From contig CAKKNE010000006.1 of the NCBI GenBank assembly GCA_918797485.1, forward strand, positions 2,418,001 to 2,482,000: DNA of 64,000 nt, written 5' to 3'. Shown here piece after piece: positions 7,243 through 16,212 of the stretch; position 1 is the first letter of the stretch, and each line of letters begins with the position of its first letter. This DNA comes from Pelagomonas calceolata (lineage: Eukaryota; Sar; Pelagophyceae; Pelagomonadales; Pelagomonadaceae). The notes under the pieces were generated by a model. It was not told where the DNA came from. It did no database searches and saw only the letters and a program-made list of their open reading frames with translations. The position numbers and the translations under genes were made by a program.

Positions 7243-9292
7243 ATGGTGCGCTCGTCGCTGGGACGTGCGGTCCTCGTCGACAGCGGGCTCGCGGAGGCCC
7301 AGGAGTACCCCTACTATGGCATCTCGGTGCCCGACTTCCTCGCCCTCACGGAGTGGCTGCCCCACGAGGCGCTCAAGGCGAGCGGCAAGGTCCGCGAAAT
7401 GACTGAAAACGAGGAGGTCATCTTCGTCTCGCACCAATGGACCAGCTTCTCGCACCCCGATCCCGCGGGCAACCAGCTGCGGGCGCTCCAGACGCAAATT
7501 CGCACTTTGTCGAAAGGCAAGACGGCCGTCCGGAGCGACGCCGCGCTCGACGGCGGCTACGGGTACTCCATGGTCACGGCGGGCAAGGAGTGGAAAAATA
7601 AGCTCCCGAACATGTACCTCTGGATCGACTACTGCTCGATCCCGCAGCCGGCCGCCGCCGGCGGCGGCGTGCATGCGGCGCAGCACTCGGACCACCGCGA
7701 AGGCCAGGGGGACCTCGTCGCGCAGCTCAAGGCGGCCGTAAACAGCATCCCCTCGTACCTCGCGCGATCGACGATGATGTGGGTGCTCGTGCCGCCCGTG
7801 AACCATGAGAGCATCGACGGAGCCATCTGTGATTACAACTCGTGGCGCCGCCGCGGCTGGTGCCGCCTCGAGTTCGCCGCGAGCAAGCTCTGCGCTGGGG
7901 ATGATATGCCTTGTATGGTAATCACCTCGGCCACGGCGACGCCCGAGTACTGCTGCCCGTGCGACATCTTCAAGCTCTGCGCGGGGAACGGTGATTTTAC
8001 GGTAGATAGCGACCGCGACGCCGTCAACTCGACGCTAACGAAGATGCTGCAGGCCAAGGTCGAAGGGTACGCGAAGAAAGGGGACATCACGCTGTCGCGG
8101 ATGATGCAGGCCATGTCGCCCGTGTTCGTGCCCCGACACGCCTACGGCTCGGCCGCGGTGGGCTCCGAAGGGTCGGCGGTCGATCGCCTCAAAAAGTTCA
8201 TGAAGTGGCGCAGCGACGCCGAGGAGGAAGCGTGGATGGCAGAAACCGGCTGGAACCTCCTCACGTTCGCCGCAGCGATGGACGACAAACCTGCTATCGA
8301 TGAGCTGCTCGCCCAGGATGCGGCGACGATCGAGCGCCTGTTTGCCGCGAAGGGAACCGACATGGTGTGTCCGGGGAACAGCAAGAAGGGAACGCCGCTC
8401 CGGCGCGAGCCGCTGGGGCAAAAGCTGTTGGAGTTCGCCAAAGACATGACTCCCATGATTGCCGCGACGACGTTCGGCTCGCGGGCGGTGTGCGAGAAAC
8501 TGATGGACGCCGGCGGCGCCGCCGCCGCGCGGGACGGCTTAAAGCTGCTGGGCGCGCGGCCGTGCCTCTTCCGGGGCGCCATCGTGCGATGCAGCGTCCT
8601 CCAAGGCGCTTTTAACTCGATGGGGGGCGGCAGACTGGTCGCCCACACAGGTCTCGGGAAAACACGAGAACGTGAAGCTGGTCCTGGAGCGCTATCCGCA
8701 CATCGCGGAAGAATTGGATCCCGAGTTCGGCACCTGCGTGTTGCACATGGCCTGTGGCACGACAGCGTGCCGCGGCCAGTCGAAGGTCATGAAGGAGCTG
8801 CTCGCGTGTCCAGGGGCGGTGGAGAAGCTCAATAGCGTCAATTCCCCAATCTTCGGCTCGGTGCTGGGCACGGCGTGCTCCTTCCAAGACCAGGACCCCG
8901 AGACCGTTCGGCTGCTCCTGGAGGCCGGCGCTGACCCCTCTAAGCCCGAGGTGCTCCATCCAATAGCGGCAAAGATGCGCCGTATGACCGCTGTGGGGAA
9001 GTTCTTGGGCAATGTCCAGGCGCGCGGCTACCACCATTTGTTCTCAACGCTACCGGGGCGCTTCAAGCAGTCGCCGACGCACATCGCGACGCAGCAAGGC
9101 GATCTAGCGAAGATCAAGGTGCTCGCGGAGCACGAAAAGTTTCCGGTGGCACAATATAAAGATACCAAGGGTCGCACGCCCGTCGCCCTCTGCGTCGAAG
9201 ACACGGTCAAGACCGCGGTCGCGGAACTCGTCGGCGGACCGGCAGCGGTGGCGACGCCAATCCCGGGCAACAAGGTCGCCCCGGAGCAATGA
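7243..9292 (+). CDS. SHQW-domain and ankyrin-like protein, upstream copy of a tandem pair (one intron)
   Basis: Coding exons are 7243-8583 and 8651-9292, giving about 660 residues. The N-terminal ~280 residues have a conserved pattern: VSHQW (62-66), HPDP (71-74), LWIDYCSIPQ (126-135), SIPSYLARS (168-176) and RGWCRLEF (204-211). Such SHQW...DYxSIPQ...RxWCRLE proteins are common in algae and dinoflagellates and may be HET/TIR-like; that link is inference. The C-terminal half has degenerate ankyrin-like repeats (for example HMACGTTACRGQ, LLLEAGADPSKPE, TPVALCVEDTVKTA). The frame breaks at a 67-bp intron that the downstream paralogue lacks; splicing GCC ATC|GTC TCG restores alignment with the paralogue. 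The last ~16 bases of leader (GGGGCTGCCTATTCA) are shared with the second copy. Confidence 0.85.
8584..8650 (+). mobile_element. Degenerate introner intron (67 bp) in the first SHQW/ankyrin gene
   Basis: The donor is GTGCGATG after GCC ATC, and the acceptor is GCCCACACAG. The paralogue at 9566-11530 reads straight through this site, which fixes both boundaries. Read on the minus strand, its 3' end is CTGTGTGGGCGACCAGT, matching the left end of the introners in FkbM and HCAR (CTGTG...CGACCAGTG). It therefore looks like a reverse-oriented, shortened introner. No clear 8-bp target duplication remains. Confidence 0.7.
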
Positions 9293-9476
9293 ACTGCCCT
9301 GAACTCAGTGGCAGTGCTTCCCCCCCCCCTCCGAGTGAGTTTCCCTCTCCGCCTATTCTGCGCGCGCGGGCCCCAGGTCCTCCCGTCTCCTGAGCTAACT
9401 CACATCACTTTTTGCAACGAAAGAAGATTGTTACGGTGCGAGAACTACACTTTTTAGAAATCCGCGCTAGCGGCTC

Positions 9477-9502
9477 TAGCTAGCGGCATGTAAGACACTA
9501 GG
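9477..9502 (-). promoter_or_regulatory. CTAG-type upstream element (strong copy, opposite orientation)
   Basis: On the minus strand it reads CTAGTGTCTTACATGC then CGCTAGCTAG. It lies between the two tandem plus-strand SHQW/ankyrin genes, about 64 bases before the second start. This is the only good copy that points away from the adjacent downstream gene. Confidence 0.45.
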
Positions 9503-9565
9503 AAAGGGCTGCCTTCTTTGTCACTGTGACGGTGCTCTGCCTCGCAAGGGGCTGCCTATTCAAAG

Positions 9566-11530
9566 ATGGTGCGCTCGTCGCTCGGCCGCGCGGTCCTCGC
9601 CGACAGCGGGCTCGTCGGCTCCGAGGAGTACCCCTACTATGGCATTTCCGTGCCGGATTTTCTCAATCTGACCGAATGGCTGCCGCATGAGGCGCTGAAG
9701 GCGAGCGGCAAGGTGCGCCAGATGGGCGAGGCGGATGAAGTCATCTTCGTCTCGCACCAATGGACCAGCTTCTCGCATCCCGATCCCGCGGGCAACCAGC
9801 TGCGGGCGCTGCAAACGCAGATCCGGACGCTCATGAAAGGCAAGACGGCGGTCCGGAGCGACTACGGGCTCGACGCCGGCTATCAATATTCGATGCTTAC
9901 GACGGGCAAGGAGTGGGCCAAGCAGCTCCCGAACATGTACCTCTGGGTCGACTACTGCTCGATCCCGCAGCCGGGCGCCGCCGCCGGAGGCGTCCACGCG
10001 GCGCAGCACTCCGATCATAGAGAGGGAGAGGGAGACCTCGTCGCGCAGCTCAAGCAAGCCGTAAACAGCATCCCCTCGTACCTCGCGCGGTCGACGATGA
10101 TGTGGATTCTGGTGCCGCCGGTCAAGCACGAGTCGCTGGAGGGCGCGATCTGTGACTTTAACTCGTGGCGCAAGCGCGGCTGGTGTAGGCTTGAGTTCGC
10201 CGCCTCGAAGCTCTGCGCTGGGGATGATATGCCTTGTATGGTCATCACATCGGCCACGGCGACTCCTGAGTACTGCGCGCCTTGCGACATATTTAAGTTA
10301 TGTGCGGGCCGTGGCGACTTCACCGTCGACAGCGATCGGGACGCGGTTAACGATACGCTGACCAAGATGCTGCGCGCCAAGGTCGAACAATACGCCAAGG
10401 AAGATATTACTCTCTCGCGGATGATGCAGGTCTTTTCGCCCTTGTTCGTGCCGCGACACGCCTACTACGGTGCCGAGGGCCCCGGAGGGTTGGATCAGCT
10501 CAAATCTTTTCTGAGGTGGCGCAGCGATGCCGAGGAGGCGGCGTGGGAGGCCGAGACCGGCTGGAATCTCCTGACGCTCGCCTGCACGATGGATGACGGG
10601 CCGGCGATCGACGAGCTGCTCTCACAGGATGCGGCGACGGTCGAGCGCCTGTTTGCCGCGAAGGGAAATGATATGTGTGGTGCGGGGAAAAAGAATGCTC
10701 CGCTAAGAAGGCGCGAGCCGCTGGGACAAAAGCTGATGGACTATGCGAATGAGATGACACCGCTTGTTGCTGCGGCGACGTTCTGTAGCCGCCCTACGTT
10801 CGAGAAGCTTCTGGACGCCGGTGGGTTGGCCGCCGTTGAGCGTGACGGGCTAGGGTTGCTCGGCGTGCGGCCGTGCCTGTACAAGGGCGCCATAATCTCG
10901 GGGAATCACGAGAACGTGAGCTTGATCCTAGCGCGCTACCCGCAGTACGCGAACGCCGTCAATCCCGATAGTGGCTGCTGCCCATTACACATGGCCTGCG
11001 GTACGGCCGCGTGTCGCGGCCAGAAGCAAGTGATGGAGGCGCTGCTCGCCTCTCCGGCGAAGGAGTCGCTCAACAGCGTCGTCGCACCCTTCTATGGATC
11101 GGTGCTGGGCACGGCGTGCAAATTCAACGATCAAGATCCCGACACGGTCCGAATGCTACTGAAGGCCGGCGCCGACCCGTCGAAGCCCGAGCCTCTGATG
11201 CCGTTGGCTGTGAAGCTACGCCGCGTAACGGCGGTTTTGAAGTTCTTCGGCAACGTCCAGGCGCGCGGCTTCCACACGATGCTCGCCTCGTTACCTGCAC
11301 GCTTCAAGCAGTCTCCGACGCATATCGCCGCGAAGAAGGGCGATATGGCCCTCGTAAAGGTGCTCGCTGAGCACGAGAAGTTTCCGGTGGCCCAGTATGA
11401 AGATACCAAGGGTCGCACGCCCGTGGCGCTCGCCGTCGACGACACGGTGAAGACCGCAATCTCGGAAATCGTGGGACCAGCAGCGGCGGCGACGCCTGTC
11501 CCGGCCAACAAGGTTGCGCCGGAGCCCTGA
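9566..11530 (+). CDS. SHQW-domain and ankyrin-like protein, downstream copy of the tandem pair
   Basis: This 654-residue protein is intronless and collinear with the gene at 7243-9292 over its whole length. Both share VSHQWTSFSHPDPAGNQLRA, LW(I/V)DYCSIPQ, RGWCRLEFAASKLCAGDDMP and the C-terminal TKGRTPVAL. Differences concentrate in the region after the SHQW domain (a loop with GSAAVGSEG in copy one is shortened) and in the repeats. The leader just before the ATG (GGGGCTGCCTATTCA) is also conserved, so the duplication unit included at least part of the 5' UTR. The function is unknown. The SHQW core may be an enzymatic or signalling domain, with the ankyrin-like tail as a binding surface; this is inference. 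Confidence 0.85.
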   Translation: MVRSSLGRAVLADSGLVGSEEYPYYGISVPDFLNLTEWLPHEALKASGKVRQMGEADEVIFVSHQWTSFSHPDPAGNQLRALQTQIRTLMKGKTAVRSDYGLDAGYQYSMLTTGKEWAKQLPNMYLWVDYCSIPQPGAAAGGVHAAQHSDHREGEGDLVAQLKQAVNSIPSYLARSTMMWILVPPVKHESLEGAICDFNSWRKRGWCRLEFAASKLCAGDDMPCMVITSATATPEYCAPCDIFKLCAGRGDFTVDSDRDAVNDTLTKMLRAKVEQYAKEDITLSRMMQVFSPLFVPRHAYYGAEGPGGLDQLKSFLRWRSDAEEAAWEAETGWNLLTLACTMDDGPAIDELLSQDAATVERLFAAKGNDMCGAGKKNAPLRRREPLGQKLMDYANEMTPLVAAATFCSRPTFEKLLDAGGLAAVERDGLGLLGVRPCLYKGAIISGNHENVSLILARYPQYANAVNPDSGCCPLHMACGTAACRGQKQVMEALLASPAKESLNSVVAPFYGSVLGTACKFNDQDPDTVRMLLKAGADPSKPEPLMPLAVKLRRVTAVLKFFGNVQARGFHTMLASLPARFKQSPTHIAAKKGDMALVKVLAEHEKFPVAQYEDTKGRTPVALAVDDTVKTAISEIVGPAAAATPVPANKVAPEP

Positions 11531-11594
11531 ACTCTCCCTTTCCAGTTTTCGCGTCAATTCCATTGCCAGTGCTACACACTAATAATCAACTTAG

Positions 11595-12581
11595 TCACAG
11601 AATCACCGCCCCCAGCGCCGACGCGACGAGCCCCGCCGCGAGGTCGACCGTCGCCTTGGCGCCGACGGGGTCGGCGAGCGCCGAGTTCACCTCCACGACG
11701 TCCAGCGACCCCAGACGCCCCGTCGCCGCGAGCGCCTCGCAGAGGAAGTGGGCTTCTCGGTACGTGAGACCGCCGCGGACCGCCGTGCCCGTCGCCGGCG
11801 CGATGAGCGGGTCGCACGAGTCCACATCAAAGGAGCAGTGCAACGGACCATCATCACCGAGGTGGTCGAGGGCCGTATCTACCACATGACCGATGCCTCT
11901 CCTATCAACATCATGCATCGTGCTCACGAAGGCGCCGCGCTCCCTCAACCTTAGCAGTATTTTGCGTTCCTCGGCGTCGACGTCGCGCAAACCCACAAAG
12001 GCCAGGTTTTGCGGAGCGAGTCTCACATCATCCAGCCACGCAAAAGCTGATGACGCCGTGCCGAGTTCTGACGATTGCACGAGCTTGAGCAGGAACGCCA
12101 AGGGCATGCCGTGCGCGTTGCCTGACGGACTTGTTGAAGGCGAGTTGCAGTCGGCGTGCGCGTCGACCCAGAGCACCTTTGTCGACGGGCGCGCCTTCAG
12201 CGCGGCGCTCACCGTGCCCAGGGCCACGGAGTGGTCGCCGCCTAATGTCAAAACGAAGTTGCCGCGCGCGTGGGCCTTGACGCAGGCCTCCATGAGCTTC
12301 CGGGACCCGTGGCCGATTTGGGCAGCATGCCGCAGCGGGCCCGCCACGTCTTGGGTCGTTTGCATGTCCACATCGCCTTCGTCGTTCACGCGCCAGTCTA
12401 GGTTCGCGACAGTCTCGGCGAGGCCCGCCTGCCTCAGCAGCTTCGGTGCGTTCTCGACGCCGCCGCGCGGCTGGCCGAACTGCTGCGGCGCGCCTATGAT
12501 CGAAACGGTGCGCGGCGCGGCGAGGGGCCAGGATGCGAATGCGCGGGTGGCCTGGCGCAGCAGTGCGGTGCCGCGGATCAT
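11595..12581 (-). CDS. Arginase (ureohydrolase family), probably mitochondrial
   Basis: This 328-residue protein hydrolyses L-arginine to ornithine and urea by family assignment. The manganese-binding motifs are intact: GGDHSVALG (114-122), WVDAHADCN (138-146) and SFDVDSCDP (about 239-247). The run SPSGNAHGMPLAFLL after the second motif is typical of arginases rather than agmatinases. The start is placed at 12581, where a basic, Arg-rich leader (MIRGTALLRQATRAFASWPL) looks like a mitochondrial presequence. The frame is open a further 171 codons upstream, but that stretch has no conserved pattern. The 3' end is 64 bases from the stop of the SHQW/ankyrin gene. An arginase fits an algal urea cycle. 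Confidence 0.9.
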   Translation of the reverse strand: MIRGTALLRQATRAFASWPLAAPRTVSIIGAPQQFGQPRGGVENAPKLLRQAGLAETVANLDWRVNDEGDVDMQTTQDVAGPLRHAAQIGHGSRKLMEACVKAHARGNFVLTLGGDHSVALGTVSAALKARPSTKVLWVDAHADCNSPSTSPSGNAHGMPLAFLLKLVQSSELGTASSAFAWLDDVRLAPQNLAFVGLRDVDAEERKILLRLRERGAFVSTMHDVDRRGIGHVVDTALDHLGDDGPLHCSFDVDSCDPLIAPATGTAVRGGLTYREAHFLCEALAATGRLGSLDVVEVNSALADPVGAKATVDLAAGLVASALGAVIL

Positions 12582-13092
12582 GGTTGCGATGGCGTGCGTG
12601 CAGCGATGTGCTCCGGAGAGCGTCTGCAGCCTTGTTGGGAGAGCTGCCTCTGGAGAGCTATTGGTGCCGAACGGCTGCGCCTGGAGGAGGAGCGCTGCGA
12701 CCTCGAAGCCTACCAGTGATCGATATGCAAGAAACGCAGGCACAGCCAGGGTACGACTCGAGCAAAAGTCCGGAGTGAGCGCGAAACCCGCGAGAAAATC
12801 ACGGCCGCGCTGCGCCGTGTACAGACTCCTTTCAACGAGTAGGGAGCAGCTGCGAGGCGTTCTTGCACGTCTCTCCAACTGGCTCCTGGGCTCGCAAGCC
12901 AAGCTGCAGCGTAACAAATCGACTGCATAGCGCGTTGTGAAAACGTCTACTTGCAAGCAGTAAGCACGATATCGATCGCATTGCTCGTTGCAATCGCTTA
13001 CTAGCTGCAACAACCTGCAACAGGGCAGACGCCGCAGCAGCACAGCATCGCTTGCAGCAGCACGTCGTCGCCGCGGCCCCATCGATAACGCC
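12582..13092. other. Divergent intergenic region between arginase and transporter
   Basis: About 510 bases separate two divergent genes. The half nearer the transporter is rich in GCA/TGC runs (CTGCAACAACCTGCAACAGG and GCAGCAGCAC) typical of leaders in this window. No clear CTAG-type copy, only CTTACTAGC near 12998. A shared promoter is likely. Confidence 0.4.
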
Positions 13093-14505
13093 ATGGGCTA
13101 CTTCAGTAATGATGCGGCACCGGAAGAACCGCAGTACAAGCTCCTCGCTTCGTTATTCCCGGAGAGCTGGCCCGCGCCGCTGTCGAACCTGTTTTGCGGC
13201 CTACTTTTACTACTAACAATACTAGAAGGAATGCGACGCTTAAAGACGGCGACCACACCGACGACGGAGCGAGTTACAAGACAAACGAAGGGCAAAGTCA
13301 GTGAATTCAACGCGTTCCAGCGCGAGTACCTCGCCGTGTACCTCGTCATCATGCTCGCGGACTGGCTGCAAGGTACCAATATGTACACTCTTTACTCCGG
13401 ATACGGCGTGTCCGTCTCGACCTTGTTCCTCACCGGCTTTTCCTCATCACTGGTGTTCGGCACATTTGTGGGTCTACTCGTAGACGCCTACGGAAGGAAA
13501 CGAGCTTGCGTGCTCTTCTGCCTGCTGGAGATCGCGATCAACGCCATGGAGCACGTCCCCAGCATGCCTATACTGTTGCTGGGACGGGTGCTTGGTGGTA
13601 TTTCGACGTCGCTCCTGTTCAGCGCCTTCGAGTCGTGGATGGTCGCAGAACACAGAAGGCGGGGCTTCCCCGAGGCGTGGCTGGCCAAGACGTTCGGGTT
13701 ATCATCAGCTGGTAATGGTGCCGTTGCCGTCGTCGCGGGGTTGTTGGCTCAGGTCGCTGCTGATGTGAAGGGCGACATCGGGCCCTTCCAGCTGGCCATC
13801 GCACTGACGGTGTTGGCTTTGGTACTGATACTAAGGTGGCCGGAGAACTACGGGAAGACGTCAGACGGTGTATTAAACTCCGTGTCGTCCTCGTTATCTA
13901 CGGCCACGAAGGCCGTCAAGACGGATCGGAGGGTAGCTTTATTAGCGGCCGTGTCAGCTCTCTTCGAGGGCGCGACGTACACCTTCGTCTTCATGTGGGT
14001 ACCTAGATTAATCGCCATCTACCCCTTCGAGGGCGGGTTACCCACCGGTCTGATCTTTGCATCATTTATGGTCTGCATCACCATCGGTGGTGTTATATAC
14101 AGCGCCTTGGGCATGGATTCGTCGGTGGAGTCCTACTCGTTCCTTTGTTTATTAGCAGCATTCGGGGCCATGGCCCTCTGCGCGCTCGGGGCTCCTCCCT
14201 CAGTTATGCCTCAAATACTACCGGCGCTGGGCGATTTCGGGCCGACGCTCGCCGCGTTCCTGGTCTTGGAGGGCTGCGTCGGCTGCTTCAACGCCTGCGC
14301 GGGGACGATGCGTTCGCGTTATATTCCGGAGGACGTCCAGGCCGCCGTCATGAACCTGGGACGGGTGCCCCTCAATCTGCTGGTCGTCGGTGGGACGTAC
14401 CTGTCGGACGCGGCGCCGGCGCAGGTGGCGTTCGCGGCGGTAGCCTTGGCTTTCTTGGGCGGCGCGGCGCTGCAGGCGGCGCTGGTGCCCGTGAAGCGCG
14501 ACTAG
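13093..14505 (+). CDS. Major facilitator superfamily transporter, MFSD5/molybdate-type
   Basis: This 470-residue protein is a polytopic membrane protein with about 12 hydrophobic segments. The block ADWLQGTNMYTLYSGYGVSV...FLTGFSSSLVFGTFVGLLVDAYGRKRACVLFCLLE is the signature of the MFSD5 (MOT2) family, for which molybdate uptake was shown in Chlamydomonas. GRVLGGISTSLLFSAFESWMVAEH is a further family block. The start at 13093 places an N-terminal membrane helix (LSNLFCGLLLLLTILEGM) as in relatives; the frame is open 35 codons further upstream but without conserved residues. Molybdate as substrate is inferred from the family, not seen directly. Confidence 0.85.
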   Translation: MGYFSNDAAPEEPQYKLLASLFPESWPAPLSNLFCGLLLLLTILEGMRRLKTATTPTTERVTRQTKGKVSEFNAFQREYLAVYLVIMLADWLQGTNMYTLYSGYGVSVSTLFLTGFSSSLVFGTFVGLLVDAYGRKRACVLFCLLEIAINAMEHVPSMPILLLGRVLGGISTSLLFSAFESWMVAEHRRRGFPEAWLAKTFGLSSAGNGAVAVVAGLLAQVAADVKGDIGPFQLAIALTVLALVLILRWPENYGKTSDGVLNSVSSSLSTATKAVKTDRRVALLAAVSALFEGATYTFVFMWVPRLIAIYPFEGGLPTGLIFASFMVCITIGGVIYSALGMDSSVESYSFLCLLAAFGAMALCALGAPPSVMPQILPALGDFGPTLAAFLVLEGCVGCFNACAGTMRSRYIPEDVQAAVMNLGRVPLNLLVVGGTYLSDAAPAQVAFAAVALAFLGGAALQAALVPVKRD

Positions 14506-14905
14506 TTTCTTATCTCTTAAGTTCGGTTCTCGTCTTCTTTCAAGAGGCATCCATCCGGCCCAGCGCGATGTGACAAGAATCCTGAAATCTAGTGGGTATA
14601 GCTAGCTCAAACGTAGATCCGTTCAACGGTGCAACGTCAACTCGGCGGCGTGCCGTCCACCTCCACGCCATCGACGCGACCTCTCCCCTCGACCCTCCCC
14701 GCGCGCGTCGCCTACTCACGCGAGCGGCACACGAGTCAAACACGCCGCACCACCGCGTCGGCACGACCCCCGAGGACCCCCGAGACGCCCGCAAGACCGT
14801 GATCCGTGCGCCGGCGGAGAAGCTTCTGCGACCCGCACTCACCTGAGCACAGATTTGCCAAGCAAGCTTAAAGGCTCCCAACCAGCACACTCACCGATAG
14901 ACACG
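14506..14905. other. Intergenic region with a CTAG-type copy and an introner core
   Basis: This 400-base stretch between two plus-strand genes holds a CTAG-type copy at 14590-14606 and, at about 14657-14675, the sequence CACGCCATCGACGCGACCTC. That sequence is the reverse complement of the introner core. No matching CTGTG/CACAG ends flank the core, so it looks like a remnant or part of a leader intron that I cannot delimit. Confidence 0.45.
14590..14606 (+). promoter_or_regulatory. CTAG-type upstream element (weak copy)
   Basis: CTAGTGGGTATAGCTAGC keeps both CTAG ends with a shorter, altered middle. It is oriented toward the cupin gene, 300 bases upstream of its start. Confidence 0.3.
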
Positions 14906-15715
14906 ATGGCGCGGCCGCTCCTTGGAGCCCTGCTGCTCGCGCGCCTTGCGACGGCGCAGGACATCGACATCAAGCGAATAGAGAACCCCGGTGTGGTCCT
15001 CTACAAGACCAGCGGCCCCCTGCCCGAGGCGCGGCTCGGCGACGACTTCCCGGGCAGCTTCCCCGCGCGGTTCCTGCGCCAGGCCTGGGGTTTGGAGGGG
15101 CCGCATTCACCGGAAGGCGCCGCCCTGGTCAACGCGACGGGCGTTTGTACTTCCAGTGAAATCACGGACGAGTTCTTCGGCCAGGCGATGTTGGAGAGGG
15201 CCAAGGCCATGTTCGACGACCGAGGGTTGAGACACGAGCTCGACGCATTTCTACAGTCGGGAGTGAGCAACACCCATTCACCGACACCGCGTCGGATGTA
15301 CTGGGTCGGGATCGACATCCTGCCGAACCAGAGCCTGGCGCTCCACTCGCACCCGAACGTCGAGTTCGTCTACGTGGCGGCGGGCGTCATGCACGAGTGG
15401 CGCTGCCCGAAGTGTCCTGTGAAACGTAAATATATACCTGAAGAAATCAAAACAAATGGGAAGACCATCGAAAAGTACTGGGGCCCGGACCTGCACAAGG
15501 TCAATGCGAAAGCCAGAGGCATGTTCCGCCACGACGCGTATAATGCCGGAGACATGTTCATCAACGCGATTGGCGACGTGCACCAGTCCTATACGGAGGA
15601 AGAGGGCGTCAAATTATTAGTGATGTGGGGCGATGGCAACGCCGACGTGCCCCTGGAGCAGCTGCCGCGTCATTCCGATTTTTTAAATGTGGGCGCCGCG
15701 AAGGCGTGGGACTAG
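14906..15715 (+). CDS. Secreted or ER-routed cupin-fold protein
   Basis: This 269-residue protein begins with a clear signal peptide (MARPLLGALLLARLATAQ), which is why the ATG at 14906 is chosen over the in-frame ATG 17 codons earlier. The centre has a cupin-like metal site: LALHSHPNVEFVYVAAGVMHEW supplies two His and a Glu in motif-1 spacing (HxHxxxEFxxxxxG), and GDMFINAIGDVHQSY supplies motif 2. Two Cys (CPKCP) follow motif 1. The pattern resembles small cupin proteins of unknown function found in algae and bacteria. A metal-dependent enzymatic or binding role is likely but the substrate is unknown. Confidence 0.75.
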   Translation: MARPLLGALLLARLATAQDIDIKRIENPGVVLYKTSGPLPEARLGDDFPGSFPARFLRQAWGLEGPHSPEGAALVNATGVCTSSEITDEFFGQAMLERAKAMFDDRGLRHELDAFLQSGVSNTHSPTPRRMYWVGIDILPNQSLALHSHPNVEFVYVAAGVMHEWRCPKCPVKRKYIPEEIKTNGKTIEKYWGPDLHKVNAKARGMFRHDAYNAGDMFINAIGDVHQSYTEEEGVKLLVMWGDGNADVPLEQLPRHSDFLNVGAAKAWD

Positions 15716-16212
15716 ACTCATTCAAATCGTTTTATTCGATCTTGCGAGGCGCGCATCCGCCGCTTCGAAACGCGCTATTTGCGCAAGTAACATTCATACT
15801 TTATTCAGAGGAGTAGGAGACACGCGGCAGCGGTGCGCGAGTCACCGGTCGGCGTTTGGGCGCGTTTTTTTCGCCCATGCTTGCTCGAACGGTGTGCCTT
15901 TGGGGAGGGATCGCGTCGAAAGCGTGGGGTTGGGACGCGTCCGTGGTCCAGTCAGCTTTGGGCCGAGAACACTCGAAGCGCAGTGCACGGTAAAAGTGCC
16001 GACGTGCGAGCCACGTACAACTTTGCGACACACGCAGACGCCACATAGCGTCCAAAGACTTTTCCCCGCAGCGTTTACGAGCGATTCCGACAGCTCTTCT
16101 GCCCTCGCGACGCGAGAGCACACGCGAAACTACAACAAAGTGCTCGGCACAAAAAATCACTTCGCACGCACGCGAAACGACAACAGCGCTCAACGCAAGA
16201 AATCACAGCACC
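15716..16212. other. Intergenic region of about 500 bases
   Basis: No supported gene and no CTAG-type copy. Close to the next start, CACGCGAAAC occurs twice (about 16119 and 16171), each followed by ACAACA-like sequence, a short leader repeat. Otherwise I see nothing. Confidence 0.4.

Larger units (their letters stand above)
7220..11530 (+). repeat. Tandem gene duplication
   Basis: Two collinear genes (7243-9292 and 9566-11530) descend from one ancestor. They match at protein level from the first residue (MVRSSLGRAVL) to the last (NKVAPE), and at DNA level in the ~16 bases before each ATG. Third positions have diverged widely, so the duplication is not recent. Confidence 0.85.
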
